From contig NZ_CP003915.1 of NCBI RefSeq assembly GCF_000521505.1, positions 4,676,517-4,740,516 on the forward strand: a DNA stretch of 64,000 nucleotides, written 5' to 3'. This document shows, piece by piece, positions 21,364 to 30,959 of this stretch (positions are counted from its first letter, which is position 1; the number at the start of each line of letters is the position of its first letter). The translations under genes and the position numbers were made by a program. Under the pieces are notes generated by a model. The model saw only the letters and a list, made by a program, of their open reading frames with translations. It was not told where the DNA came from and searched no databases. Source of the stretch: Advenella mimigardefordensis DPN7 (GTDB lineage: Bacteria > Pseudomonadota > Gammaproteobacteria > Burkholderiales > Burkholderiaceae_B).

Positions 21364-22269
21364 TCAACGAGACGACGGCGCGGATGCACCCAATGCTTGC
21401 TGCTGTTGTGCGCTTTGCGTGATGAATTGAACAAGCTGGCGTACCGGTTCAGCCAGACTTTGTGCCTGTCTATGCAGCAAGCCTGTTTCACGATAGAAGG
21501 TATGTACCCCTAAATCAAGGCCGCGAATGCCTGCAGGCCAGCGCGTGAAAGCGGCCGTTTGCGGAAAAAGCGCGACACCTGCGCCATTTTCTACCAGCCG
21601 GGCAATGGTTTCAAGTTCGTCACATTCGCAAATTTCATTCAGACCAATATGCATATTTCTCAGAAAGCGATCAACCAGCCGTCCGCCGAAGGATGCACGG
21701 TCATAGCGGATGAACGGCTGTTCGGACAGCAATTGCGCCCAATCGTCTCCGGTGACATGAGATGGGACGATCAGTCTGAAGGGTTCTCGCGCCAATGTTT
21801 GCCATTGCAGCTCGCTTTGTAACTGGAAAGGAGGGCGGATGATAGCCGCCATGTCTACCTCACCTGCGTCTACCAGGTTCAGCATATCCATGGAAACACC
21901 GGGAATAATGCGCGTGTGGCACCCGGGGCAGGCCTTGTGAAAAGCGGCCAGTGCATTGGGCAGAATGGTTCGTTGCAGCGTTGCGATGGCACCCACATTA
22001 ATGTGCATGGCCTGGGCGTTCGCTACGGGCGTTGCACCCAGATTGCTGTAAAGCTGGATCAGTTCCTGTGCCTGCAAAAGCAATTGTTGCCCCCTGGCAT
22101 TAATTTTCGCAGCTCGGCCCTGCCGGTCGAACAGGGCAAATCCCAGCTCATCTTCCAGACGGTGCATTTGTGCGCTGACCGCAGCCTGCGTCAGGCCGAT
22201 CTTGTGTGCGGCACCCGCAAATGTGCCTTCGCGGGATACGGCAATAAATGTTTTGAGTTCCCGGATCAT
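21364..22269 (-). CDS. LysR-type transcriptional regulator (divergent from VOC gene)
   Basis: LysR-family activator/repressor. The HTH domain is MIRELKTFIAVSREGTFAGAA.KIGLTQAAVSAQMHRLE (1-45), followed by an effector domain to residue 301. The reading frame continues upstream to 22443, but the ATG at 22269 gives the standard LysR start. It is divergent from the VOC gene at 22489, and the intergenic region holds strong inverted repeats. It may also control the MFS/AbrB genes downstream on the same strand. Confidence 0.9.
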   Translation of the reverse strand: MIRELKTFIAVSREGTFAGAAHKIGLTQAAVSAQMHRLEDELGFALFDRQGRAAKINARGQQLLLQAQELIQLYSNLGATPVANAQAMHINVGAIATLQRTILPNALAAFHKACPGCHTRIIPGVSMDMLNLVDAGEVDMAAIIRPPFQLQSELQWQTLAREPFRLIVPSHVTGDDWAQLLSEQPFIRYDRASFGGRLVDRFLRNMHIGLNEICECDELETIARLVENGAGVALFPQTAAFTRWPAGIRGLDLGVHTFYRETGLLHRQAQSLAEPVRQLVQFITQSAQQQQALGASAPSSR

Positions 22270-22278
22270 GGTCGTCTC

Positions 22279-22330
22279 AATATCAATATATAAATAATAT
22301 TTGTGTATATTACAAATATATATTGATATT
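22279..22330. promoter_or_regulatory. Nested inverted repeats between LysR and VOC genes
   Basis: A perfect 14-bp inverted repeat (AATATCAATATATA at 22279-22292, TATATATTGATATT at 22317-22330) encloses a second one, ATATTTGT-N7-ACAAATAT (22297-22319). The inner repeat has the T-N11-A layout of LysR sites. The array begins 10 bases upstream of the LysR start, fitting autoregulation and control of the divergent gene. Confidence 0.6.
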
Positions 22331-22488
22331 ATTATTTTAAAGTCGGGCCTACAATAAAAAATATCGACTGTACGCCCTGTGCACGCCGGGAATCTGCCGT
22401 GTAATGGCAATTGCAATAGTGCTACCGGTGCAGTTATGACCAAACGTACCGTTTGACCTTATATCAACCGATCTAACCAGGAAAACTC

Positions 22489-22914
22489 ATGAGCCTTTCA
22501 CCTTTTCATTTAGCCATCCCCGTTTACGATCTGGCCGCTGCACGCAATTTCTATGGCGAGGTGTTTGGCCTGCCGGAAGGGCGATCCAGCGAACAATGGG
22601 TCGATTTTGACTTTTTCGGTCACCAACTGGTTATTCATGAACATCCGAAAACAGCGAGTCAGGAACATGCGCATACCAATGCTGTAGATGGCCATAACGT
22701 GCCGGTGCCGCATTTTGGTGTTGTGCTTGACTGGGACAAGTGGGAAGCCCTCTCAGAGCGCCTGAAAGCGCGTAATACCAAGTTTGTGATAGAACCAGGC
22801 ATTCGCTTTAAAGGGCAGGTGGGTGAACAGGCCACCATGTTTCTGTTTGACCCCTGTGGCAACGCACTGGAATTTAAGGCCTTCAAGGACATGAGCCAGT
22901 TGTTTGCGAAGTAA
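22489..22914 (+). CDS. VOC (glyoxalase/dioxygenase superfamily) protein
   Basis: Vicinal-oxygen-chelate fold protein of 141 residues with two beta-alpha-beta-beta-beta modules. [25 protein letters not shown] starts the first module and [15 protein letters not shown] closes the second. Putative metal ligands are His7, the HEHP/HFGV histidines and Glu in NALEFK. The group contains uncharacterised glyoxalase-like proteins; the substrate is unknown. It is probably controlled by the divergent LysR. Confidence 0.85.
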   Translation: MSLSPFHLAIPVYDLAAARNFYGEVFGLPEGRSSEQWVDFDFFGHQLVIHEHPKTASQEHAHTNAVDGHNVPVPHFGVVLDWDKWEALSERLKARNTKFVIEPGIRFKGQVGEQATMFLFDPCGNALEFKAFKDMSQLFAK

Positions 22915-23060
22915 GCGGGCGAACATTCCCTGCAGAGGTGTGTGCTGTTGAAGGCATGCCCTGCAAGGGTGGATGTGTGCGCCTTAATATCGCAAGTCTG
23001 CTCGTTCTGCTTATTGAACAGTAACAGCAACCAATTTAGTCTGACGCACTGCGGTGCGTC

Positions 23061-23684
23061 TTACGTACCCGAACGAGTGATATGTCGTTCGATCAGGCGG
23101 ACGGAGCGCTCGACATCACGCGCTTCGAGTGCTGCGACAATGTCCATATGATCCAGCGCACTCTGCAGCAAGGCATCGCGTGACTGCCACACGGCTTGTG
23201 AAGAGCCTCCAAGACGTTGTCTTAAGTCTTCGATCATGCCTTCGATAACCGGATTTCCACTGCAGGAAAACAGCAAAATATGGAATCTGTTGTTGATTTC
23301 ATTCTGTTCGCTGCGCGTGCCGTGGTCGGCCGCGTTACGAAATTCAGTGGCCAGCGTTTTGAGCTGATGTAGGGTGCCCGGATCTATGTTCCTGACGACA
23401 TTGCGAATGCTCTCTTTTTCCAAAAAAACACGTGCTTCTCTTACATGCCGGATGGTTTCAGCGTCGGGCGCATAGACACGATAGCCACGGTTAGGCGCAT
23501 GTTCAAGAACCTGGCGAAGTACAAGTTCAGACAGGGCGCGACGCGCGTCAAAACGCGACGCCTTGAAACGTTCCTCGATATCACTCAGACGTATCCATTC
23601 ACCGGGTCGAAAGCCACCATTGCGTATTTCCAACGCGATTTCGTCACCCAGCATACGGGGCACTTTACCTCGTACCTTTGCCAT
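23061..23684 (-). CDS. GntR family regulator (FadR/FCD subfamily)
   Basis: 207 residues: winged HTH (LGDEIALEIRNGGFRPGEWIRLSDIEE, then FKASRFDARRALSELVLRQVLEH) and an all-helical FCD ligand domain. FCD metal/ligand positions look conserved (Asp/His in NEINNRFHILLF, final His in IERHITRSG). Divergent from the hydrolase-ABC-C45-oxidase operon and 135 bases from it, so it is very probably its local repressor, released by a small acid or breakdown product. Confidence 0.9.
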   Translation of the reverse strand: MAKVRGKVPRMLGDEIALEIRNGGFRPGEWIRLSDIEERFKASRFDARRALSELVLRQVLEHAPNRGYRVYAPDAETIRHVREARVFLEKESIRNVVRNIDPGTLHQLKTLATEFRNAADHGTRSEQNEINNRFHILLFSCSGNPVIEGMIEDLRQRLGGSSQAVWQSRDALLQSALDHMDIVAALEARDVERSVRLIERHITRSGT

Positions 23685-23788
23685 ATGGCTACATTCCTTC
23701 TGCGCTAATTACGGCTGCAATTTGTTGTAGTGTGTTTACATTATACCTTGTATGGCCGCATTTTTGTGCGTATACTTTATGTACACAA

Positions 23789-23802
23789 TTTATGCGCATA
23801 AA
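23789..23802. promoter_or_regulatory. Palindromic operator candidate for the GntR regulator
   Basis: Perfect 14-bp palindrome TTTATGCGCATAAA in the divergent intergenic region, ending 17 bases before the hydrolase start codon. Binding there would block ribosome access or transcription initiation of the operon. A related half-like element, TTTGTGCGTATAC, lies just upstream (about 23763-23775). Confidence 0.55.
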
Positions 23803-23819
23803 CTTAAGAGGAAATGATT

Positions 23820-24686
23820 ATGTCCGTAACAACCGCAGATGTCACACCGGAATTTCGCGGGGAAGATATGTATGATTTAGGGCATACGACGATTTTCTCT
23901 TGCCGCGATGATCCGCGTTTTAGCTTTTGCATGTATGTGCCGCGTTCGGTTCACAACGCTGAATCGGCTCCTGAGTTGGTTGTGGCTGTACATGGAACAG
24001 GACGAACCATCACTGAGTACCGCGACGCCTTCAGCCATTTTGCGCGTTGGAACAATTGCGTAGTTCTTTGCCCGCTATTTCCTGTTGGTGTTCTTGGTGA
24101 TGACAATCGCAATGGCTACAAATATATTCGCGAAGGTGATATTCGATACGATCTCGTCTTGTTGAGTCTTGTCGAACAGATCAATCAGCGCTACGGCTTC
24201 AAATTCAAGGACTTCGGCCTATTCGGATTTTCGGGGGGCGGGCACTTCACTCATCGGTTCACCATATTGCATCCTTCGCGGGTCTGGGCTGCGTCCGTGG
24301 GCGCTCCGGGCTCGGTAACGTTGCTTAACCCGGAACAAGACTGGTGGGTCGGAACTCGTAATGTGGCGGAGCTTTTCAACATTGAAATCGATGTGGACTC
24401 CTTGGCGCGCGTACCGGTACAAATGATTGTCGGTGATGCAGATATCGAGACTTGGGAAATAACCCATAAACCCGGAGGCCGTCACTGGATGGACGGCGCA
24501 AATGATGCAGGGCAGACACGTCCTGAACGCCTGGATACACTGCGTCGTTCTTTCGAGGCGGCAGGCGTCAACGTACAGTTTGATGTTGTACCAGGTGTGT
24601 CTCACCGCTGGGAAGATTGTATTGATCGAATTACCGGTTTTTTTGCCGATATATTGGAGCAGCGTCGCGCATCGGGCCGTATTTAA
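23820..24686 (+). CDS. Alpha/beta hydrolase (poly(3-hydroxybutyrate) depolymerase/esterase-like)
   Basis: Serine hydrolase of 288 residues without signal peptide, so cytoplasmic. Landmarks are VVAVHGTGRTITEYRD (oxyanion region), nucleophile elbow GFSGGGHFTHRF (Ser near 143), an acid in MIVGDADIETWE, and the catalytic His in VPGVSHRWEDC. I chose the second ATG at 23820, which has AGAGGA at the right distance; an ATG at 23814 is too close to it. First gene of the GntR-controlled cluster, likely acting on an ester or activated amide of the imported compound. Confidence 0.82.
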   Translation: MSVTTADVTPEFRGEDMYDLGHTTIFSCRDDPRFSFCMYVPRSVHNAESAPELVVAVHGTGRTITEYRDAFSHFARWNNCVVLCPLFPVGVLGDDNRNGYKYIREGDIRYDLVLLSLVEQINQRYGFKFKDFGLFGFSGGGHFTHRFTILHPSRVWAASVGAPGSVTLLNPEQDWWVGTRNVAELFNIEIDVDSLARVPVQMIVGDADIETWEITHKPGGRHWMDGANDAGQTRPERLDTLRRSFEAAGVNVQFDVVPGVSHRWEDCIDRITGFFADILEQRRASGRI

Positions 24687-24758
24687 ATAAGTTGACAAAA
24701 ATCGGGCCGGAAGTTGGAAGCCTGTCTTATCTTTCGTGAAAATGGAGCTCTGCACAAT

Positions 24759-26297
24759 ATGAACAAGTATCTGCTTTCCCTTTTTTCTCTGGCCGGTATT
24801 TTTGTCGGGAGCGCATGCGCCCAGACACTCAATGTCCAGATACCGGCCGATTTACGCAGTTCACAACCCGGCGTGAACCGAGACAGCACAGCCGATATGC
24901 TTGTCTCACATGTGGTCGAAGGACTGGTTGCATTCGATAATGTAGGCACAGTGAAGCCGCTTCTGGCAGAACGCGTCGAAGAATCAGAGGACGGGCTGGC
25001 GTATACATTTTTTTTGCGCAAGGGAGTCAAGTTTCATAACGGAGAGTTGCTTGAGGCTGAAGATGTCGTATGGAGCTGGAAACATTATATGAATCCAGAC
25101 GTGGGTTGGCGATGTCGTGCGGAGTTCAGCGGTCGCAATGGTACCAAGGTGACCGACGTTCAGGCAACGGATGCAACTACCGTGAAATTCGTACTTGATA
25201 AATCCGATCCGATGTTTCTGAGCACACTGGCACGTCCCGATTGCGGAATGACAGGGATTTTGAACAAGGCCTCGGTAAAAGCAGATGGAAGTTGGGATAA
25301 ACCAATTGGCACCGGGCCATTCGAGCTGGGCAATTGGAGCAAAGGATCCTACGTCGAACTGCTCGCTTTCAAGGATTATGCAAACCTGAAAGGCACGGCA
25401 GACGGGTATATAGGAAACAAGAAACCGCTGGTGGATCGGGTGAAGTTTTTGGTGGTACCAGATGCTTCTGCAGCAAAGGCAGCACTGGTCCGCGGTGATC
25501 TGGATCTGATTCCGGATATTACCAGTTCCGATTATGGTGAACTTAGGAAAAATGCCAATTTGCAAATATCACATAGCTACACAGCACGGCGCAATACGAT
25601 CCTGCTACAGACCGCTGATCCACTGATGACAAAACCGATGCGTCGCGCGATTGCATCTGCAATAGACATCAAATCATTGGTTGAGATGGTGACTGATGGA
25701 TTGGGCAAGCCGAACAATTCTGTTATTCCGATAGGAACGCCGTCCTATACATCTGTGCAGCAATTGGGGTGGAAGTATGACGTGAATGAAGCAAAACAAT
25801 TATTACAGAAAGCAGGATATCGAGGGCAGCAAATTTCCCTGATTACAAACAAGGATTACCCGTCCATGTATAACGCAGCCATACTGGCTCAGGCCATGTT
25901 GCAACAGGCTGGTGTCAATGTAAAACTGGACGTGATGGATTGGGCAACTCAACTGGATCGCTACAACTCCGGGAAATACCAAATGATGGCATTCTCTTAT
26001 TCACCACGTTTTGACGACGCGTTACTGTACGAGCATTTCATGGGAGACAAAAAAGTACAGAAACGCAAGGTGTGGGACAACCCTGCTGATCTGGAACTGC
26101 TGGATCAAGCGATGGCGACAGGTGACAGGGCCAAACGACAACCATTGCTCGATCAATTACATAAGGATTTTCTGGAAGATGTGCCTATGGTGATGCTCTA
26201 TAACGGCATCACGATTGATGCGGCCTCCGGCAAAGTGCAGGGCTATACCAGCTGGCCGGGATCTTCAGCCCGTTTGTGGCAGGTGAGTAAAAAGTAA
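24759..26297 (+). CDS. ABC transporter periplasmic substrate-binding protein, family 5 (peptide/opine type)
   Basis: SBP_bac_5 protein of 512 residues with a Sec signal peptide (MNKYLLSLFSLAGIFVGSACAQ). Motifs include LVSHVVEGLVAFD, GLAYTFFLRKGVKFHNGE, LEAEDVVWSWKHYM, and MRRAIASAIDIKSLV. It binds dipeptide, oligopeptide, opine or similar solutes for the permeases downstream. The ATG at 24759 follows GGAG and fits the signal peptide. Confidence 0.93.
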   Translation: MNKYLLSLFSLAGIFVGSACAQTLNVQIPADLRSSQPGVNRDSTADMLVSHVVEGLVAFDNVGTVKPLLAERVEESEDGLAYTFFLRKGVKFHNGELLEAEDVVWSWKHYMNPDVGWRCRAEFSGRNGTKVTDVQATDATTVKFVLDKSDPMFLSTLARPDCGMTGILNKASVKADGSWDKPIGTGPFELGNWSKGSYVELLAFKDYANLKGTADGYIGNKKPLVDRVKFLVVPDASAAKAALVRGDLDLIPDITSSDYGELRKNANLQISHSYTARRNTILLQTADPLMTKPMRRAIASAIDIKSLVEMVTDGLGKPNNSVIPIGTPSYTSVQQLGWKYDVNEAKQLLQKAGYRGQQISLITNKDYPSMYNAAILAQAMLQQAGVNVKLDVMDWATQLDRYNSGKYQMMAFSYSPRFDDALLYEHFMGDKKVQKRKVWDNPADLELLDQAMATGDRAKRQPLLDQLHKDFLEDVPMVMLYNGITIDAASGKVQGYTSWPGSSARLWQVSKK

Positions 26298-26351
26298 ATA
26301 TCGCAAACGTGTGCAAATGGCGCTTGTTTGAATGAATTGAACCAATACGAA

Positions 26352-27464
26352 ATGAGATATCCAAATATGTATGACGATAATATTCTGCCGTTTGTAAGAA
26401 TCAACGGTGGGCCCAGGGAAAGAGGGCACCAGCACGGTGAACAGGCGAAGGATCGCATTCAAAAGGCTGCGCAGTTTTATGTAGGATTGTTGACCAAACG
26501 TGATATCAGTCCCGCTCGACTGCACACGCTGATTCAGGAATTCTTGCCGGCTATCGAGGCATTCGACGCCACTTATGTTGAAGAAATGAGAGGTATTGCC
26601 GAAGGCGCACAGATTCCGTTCGAGCATGTTGTGGTTATCAATGCCAGACGTGAGTTGTTGATGTATGCCCGAATGCAGCCAGATACGCTCGCGCCTGACG
26701 GCTGCACTGCTGCAGTGGTCCTGCCTGAAATGAGCGTCGATGGGGTGCTGATGCATGGTCAAAACTGGGACTGGCGAGTCGAATGTGCAGAAACGTGTAT
26801 CGTCATGCATATTGCCCGGGATGACGGACCTGATATCCTGGTATTCACAGAAGCCGGGCAGCTTGCGCGTTCAGGCTTCAATGCCGCAGGAATTGCAATT
26901 ACGGGCAATAATCTCGAATCGGATCGCGCTGCTATGCGCAATGGAATCCCTTTGCCATTGATCCGCCGCAAGGCACTCGAAACCCCACATTACGCTCATG
27001 CTATTAGGGCTGTGTATCATAGTCCCAAATCGGTGGCAAACAATATGATGCTTAGTCACAGTGAAGGCGAAGCCATTGATATTGAATGCGCACCCGATGA
27101 GAGTTTTCTTCTGCATCCTGAAAATGGTTTTCTTGTTCATGCCAATCATTGGGAGAGTGAGGTAGCGCTGGTTAAGTTGCGAGAACGGCTACCCAGCCCC
27201 GATTCTATTTATCGAGGCCGGCGTGTACTCAGGCACCTCACAAGACATACCGGAAAAATCGATTTTGAGACCTTCAGACAAGCCTTTATGGATCAATTTG
27301 GCTATCCCTATGCCGTTTGCCGACCCCCTCAAAAAGCCACATCCGGCGACCATTTGAGCGCGACGGCCGCGACAGTGCTGATGCGTCCTGCCGAAGGCGT
27401 GATGGAGGTGGCTATTCTGCCAGCGGTGCGACCTGCCTTTCAGCGGTTTACGCTGTCTGTTTGA
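26352..27464 (+). CDS. C45 family autoproteolytic Ntn hydrolase (penicillin acyltransferase-like)
   Basis: Resembles fungal acyl-CoA:6-aminopenicillanate acyltransferase and bacterial C45 peptidases, which self-cleave before a Cys that becomes the N-terminal nucleophile and hydrolyses or transfers acyl groups on amides. The processing site is DGCTAAVVLP (Cys about 118), and GQNWDW follows 19 residues later exactly as in the fungal enzyme. Other family marks are IRLNGGPRERG-like ININGGPRERGHQHGEQ near the N-terminus and FNAAGIAITGNNL. No signal peptide, so cytoplasmic. Start uncertain: TTG at 26328, ATG at 26352 or 26367. It sits between the binding protein and permeases, so it probably deacylates the imported compound. 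Confidence 0.85.
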   Translation: MRYPNMYDDNILPFVRINGGPRERGHQHGEQAKDRIQKAAQFYVGLLTKRDISPARLHTLIQEFLPAIEAFDATYVEEMRGIAEGAQIPFEHVVVINARRELLMYARMQPDTLAPDGCTAAVVLPEMSVDGVLMHGQNWDWRVECAETCIVMHIARDDGPDILVFTEAGQLARSGFNAAGIAITGNNLESDRAAMRNGIPLPLIRRKALETPHYAHAIRAVYHSPKSVANNMMLSHSEGEAIDIECAPDESFLLHPENGFLVHANHWESEVALVKLRERLPSPDSIYRGRRVLRHLTRHTGKIDFETFRQAFMDQFGYPYAVCRPPQKATSGDHLSATAATVLMRPAEGVMEVAILPAVRPAFQRFTLSV

Positions 27465-27480
27465 ATTGGAATAGTACATT

Positions 27481-28425
27481 ATGCTCCGGTTTATATGCAC
27501 CCGTGTAGTAATGGCAATCCCTACACTGTTGATAGTCGCGATCACAGTATTTATGCTTATTCGCCTGATTCCTGGTGATCCCGCTGCACTCATGCTTGGC
27601 GACATGGCAGATCCGGCCAGTCTGGAAGAGCTGCGCAGGCAACTTGGATTGGATCGCAGTCTCCCTGAGCAGATGGCAATCTGGTTTGGCAATGTGTTCA
27701 GAGGGGACCTGGGGGTCTCGATCTCGACGGGTGAATCCGTTACTTCTCTGGTTTTACAGAGGTTCACTATCAGTGCTCCCATCGTGTTGTGTGCCGTGTT
27801 GTTTGCCAGTGTGGTCGCAGTCCCTGCCGGGATGATTGCAGCCTGGCGCCAGAACAAACTGTCCGATACCATACTGGTGAGCACAGCAACACTTTTGCTT
27901 TCGATCCCGACCTTCTGGCTGGGACTCTTGTTTCTGCTTTTTTTTGGGCTACACCTCGGTTGGCTGCCCGTGGTGGGTTATGTCTCTCCAATGGAAGATT
28001 GGCGTGCCGGCATACTCTATCTTGTCATGCCGATCACCACTCTGTTTTTGCACGAAATCGGCGTCATTCTCAGGATGGCGCGGGCCTCTACACTGGATGT
28101 ATTGCGGCTTGATTATGTCACACACGCAAGGGCCAAAGGACTCTCAGAACGAATGGTGCTTTGGCGTCATACATTCAAGAACGCCTTTGGTCCTACCTGG
28201 ACACTGATCGGGTTAGTACTGGGCAATTTGTTGGGTGGTGTAGCGGTTGTCGAGACAGTATTTACGATACCCGGTTTGGGACGTTTACTTGTGGACGGGA
28301 TTTTCGCACGTGATTACCCCGTGATACAGGGGTGCTTGCTGTTCATTGCCCTGATCTATGTTTTGGTCAACCTTCTGGTAGATCTTTGTTACCCCATATT
28401 CGATCCGCGAGTGACTGTGTCATGA
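27481..28425 (+). CDS. ABC transporter permease, DppB type
   Basis: Inner-membrane permease of 314 residues with about six segments. It opens MLRFICTRVVMAIPTLLIVAITVFM, has the conserved IPGDPAALMLG after the first segment, and the ATPase-coupling loop with LDVLRLDYVTHARAKGLSE. The stop overlaps the next permease start by 4 bases (ATGA). Confidence 0.95.
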   Translation: MLRFICTRVVMAIPTLLIVAITVFMLIRLIPGDPAALMLGDMADPASLEELRRQLGLDRSLPEQMAIWFGNVFRGDLGVSISTGESVTSLVLQRFTISAPIVLCAVLFASVVAVPAGMIAAWRQNKLSDTILVSTATLLLSIPTFWLGLLFLLFFGLHLGWLPVVGYVSPMEDWRAGILYLVMPITTLFLHEIGVILRMARASTLDVLRLDYVTHARAKGLSERMVLWRHTFKNAFGPTWTLIGLVLGNLLGGVAVVETVFTIPGLGRLLVDGIFARDYPVIQGCLLFIALIYVLVNLLVDLCYPIFDPRVTVS

Positions 28426-29240
28426 AATCGAACATTAATACCAACCTCCTGCTTGGATCCCTGCTTTGTGGTGTGATCCTGACGGCTGCCTTGTTAGGCG
28501 CATTCTGGACGCCGTTTGATCCCATGGCCCTCGATTTCGGGCATCGATTACAGGCCCCTGACGCTATTTACTGGCTGGGTACAGATGAATTCGGTCGCGA
28601 CACGTTCAGCCGGATTCTGTATGGTGCAACCACCAGTGTAGGCATCAGTTTCATGACTGTTTTTATCGCCATGTTTGTCGGTACGGTGCTCGGGTTGATC
28701 GCGGGATATGTGCGCGGGTGGGTGGATCGTATCATGATGTGTTTTACTGATGCGTTGCTCGCGTTTCCCGGCATATTGCTTGCGCTGGGCTTGCTGGCAG
28801 TGGTGGGTGCCAACAAGTACGGCATCGTTGTAGCGCTGGGTGTCGCTTATCTGCCTTCGGTACTGCGGCTGGTGCGAGGCACCGTATTGCCTTTGCGGGA
28901 AAGGGAATTCATTCACGCTTCCCGCATTATGGGTAATTCCGAAACTTTCATTTTGTTTCGGCATATTCTTCCCAACTGTTTTGGTCCCATGATCGTGCTG
29001 GCAACTTCCATGTTTGGCTGGGTTCTGCTGGCGGAAAGCTCACTCAGTTTTCTCGGGCTTGGCGTGCCGCCACCGGCCCCCACATGGGGCAACATGCTGG
29101 CGGGAAGCCGGCCGTTTATGATGCAAGCTAGCTGGCTGGGCATCTTCCCGGGCTTGTGTATTTCCATGACTTTACTTGGTATCAATTTGCTGGGTGATGC
29201 GCTGCAAGACAAACTTGATCCATACGCTAAGGGGAAATAA
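28422..29240 (+). CDS. ABC transporter permease, DppC type
   Basis: Second permease of the importer, 272 residues from the ATG at 28422. It has the DppC marks FDPMALDFGHRLQAPD, HWLGTDE-like YWLGTDEFGRDTFSR, and the coupling loop REREFIHASRIMGNSE. Ends LGDALQDKLDPYAKGK, a typical DppC end. The stop shares one base with the ATPase start (TAATG). Confidence 0.95.
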   Translation: MKSNINTNLLLGSLLCGVILTAALLGAFWTPFDPMALDFGHRLQAPDAIYWLGTDEFGRDTFSRILYGATTSVGISFMTVFIAMFVGTVLGLIAGYVRGWVDRIMMCFTDALLAFPGILLALGLLAVVGANKYGIVVALGVAYLPSVLRLVRGTVLPLREREFIHASRIMGNSETFILFRHILPNCFGPMIVLATSMFGWVLLAESSLSFLGLGVPPPAPTWGNMLAGSRPFMMQASWLGIFPGLCISMTLLGINLLGDALQDKLDPYAKGK

Positions 29241-30901
29241 TGGACGCAACACCGCTTTTAGAGGTGAATCACCTTCAGCTTGAAACCCGTCAAGGTGGAA
29301 AACGGGTGGTTGACGATATTGGCTTTGCCATTATGCGCGGCGAAATCGTTGGTATCGTCGGTGAATCTGGCTCAGGTAAAAGTATGACAGCACGTGCTGT
29401 CATGCGCCTGGAGCCGCCTGCGATTAAGAGAGTTGAGGGCCGTATTGCGTTTGATGGCCAGGATGTCACGGCGATGCCTTCAAAGCGATTGCACCAACTG
29501 CGGGGTGCCAAAGTCGGGATGGTATTTCAGGAGCCCATGACATCGCTGAATCCTTCGATGACGATTGGCCGGCAATTGGACGAAGGACTGGCGTTGCACA
29601 GTGATCATACGGCGGTCAGGCGGCGGGAATTGACAGTGCAAATGCTCTCGCGCATTGGCATTCAGGATCCCGAAAAATCACTGACTGCCTATCCGCATCA
29701 CTTTTCTGGCGGGATGCGACAGCGCATCATGCTGGCCGCCGTGATGTTGGTCAAACCAGAGCTGCTGATTGCAGACGAGCCGACGACCGCACTCGATGCC
29801 ATCGTTCAGCGCGATGTGCTGGAATTGATGGTCGAACTCACGCGTGAGCAACAAACGGCAGTATTGCTGATCAGCCACGACTTGCCGATGGTGGCGCGGT
29901 ATACGGATAAAGTTATTGTGATGGAACATGGCCGAATCGTCGAACAGGGGCCTACAGCCGACATCATCGCTGCACCCAGGCATCCATACACCAGAAAACT
30001 GTTGTCGTCTCTGCCTGTACGAGGCCAGGCGCGGAAGATTGATCGAACGGTGACGCCGGTTGTCGAGGCAAAGAATATCGTGGTGGATTATCCAGGGCGC
30101 GGCGCCCTGTTCAGGAAAAGCCAGGGGGTCAGAGCCTTACACGGCATCGATCTGCAGATTCACGCCCGTGAAGTTCTGGCTCTGGTCGGTGGTTCCGGCT
30201 CGGGAAAGACCACATTGGGCTGGACCATTGCCGGACTGTTACGCCAAACGGATGGGCATCTGGCATTTGATGGTGAACCCGTCGATAGAGCTAGTTCCTC
30301 CTGGCAACGGTACCGGCATGATTGTCAGATGGTATTTCAGGACCCGTATTCTTCACTGGACCCGAGAATGACGGTGCGCAAGCTGGTGGAAGAGTCCTTG
30401 CGTTCGGTGCCCCAAATGGAGCATCGCGCACGAAACCGGCGAATCGACGAGGTGCTTGACGAGGTCGGTCTGCCTGCACAGGAATATGCCGATCGCTATC
30501 CAAATGCACTGTCAGGAGGGCAGCGACAACGCATTGCCATAGCCCGTGCGTTGTCCAGAAGGCCAAAATTCGTGATTGCTGACGAACCGGTATCGGCGTT
30601 GGACGTTACCGTTCGCGCTCAAATTTTGAGTCTTTTTTCAGAACTGCAAAAACATTACGGCTTCTCTTGTCTATTCATCAGTCACGATCTTGCCGTCGTG
30701 GAGCAGGTTGCGGATCGTGTAGCGGTGATGCAAAAAGGAAGAATCGTCGAACAAGGTAGTCGTGACGCTATATTCGATGCACCACAACACGCCTATACTC
30801 GCGAACTGCTGTCAGCTATTCCTCTGTTGGAGACAACGCCCAGCGGTGGTGTCCAAACTCGATGGAGATTTCAGTCTAAACAGTCAAGGAATGATGTCTA
30901 A
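29240..30901 (+). CDS. Dual ABC ATPase (DppD-DppF fusion, GsiA-like)
   Basis: Single 553-residue protein with both ATPase domains of a peptide-type importer. Domain 1: Walker A GESGSGKS (38-45), SGGMRQRIMLAAVM, Walker B LLIADEPTTALD. Domain 2: Walker A GGSGSGKTT (near 317), LSGGQRQRIAIARAL, FVIADEPVSALD. Each is followed by a RHPYTRKLLSSLP or QHAYTRELLSAIPL oligopeptide-transporter tail. Fusions of this type are common in glutathione and opine importers. It energises the two upstream permeases. Confidence 0.95.
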   Translation: MDATPLLEVNHLQLETRQGGKRVVDDIGFAIMRGEIVGIVGESGSGKSMTARAVMRLEPPAIKRVEGRIAFDGQDVTAMPSKRLHQLRGAKVGMVFQEPMTSLNPSMTIGRQLDEGLALHSDHTAVRRRELTVQMLSRIGIQDPEKSLTAYPHHFSGGMRQRIMLAAVMLVKPELLIADEPTTALDAIVQRDVLELMVELTREQQTAVLLISHDLPMVARYTDKVIVMEHGRIVEQGPTADIIAAPRHPYTRKLLSSLPVRGQARKIDRTVTPVVEAKNIVVDYPGRGALFRKSQGVRALHGIDLQIHAREVLALVGGSGSGKTTLGWTIAGLLRQTDGHLAFDGEPVDRASSSWQRYRHDCQMVFQDPYSSLDPRMTVRKLVEESLRSVPQMEHRARNRRIDEVLDEVGLPAQEYADRYPNALSGGQRQRIAIARALSRRPKFVIADEPVSALDVTVRAQILSLFSELQKHYGFSCLFISHDLAVVEQVADRVAVMQKGRIVEQGSRDAIFDAPQHAYTRELLSAIPLLETTPSGGVQTRWRFQSKQSRNDV

Positions 30902-30959
30902 ACGATATCGGGGTGATCACATTGTCAACACGCGGCGTATCAATAACAAATGCAATTGC

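Noticed and set aside
24219..24755. 178-codon minus-strand frame opposite the hydrolase
   Set aside because: Shadow of the well-supported alpha/beta hydrolase; no start signal or domain.
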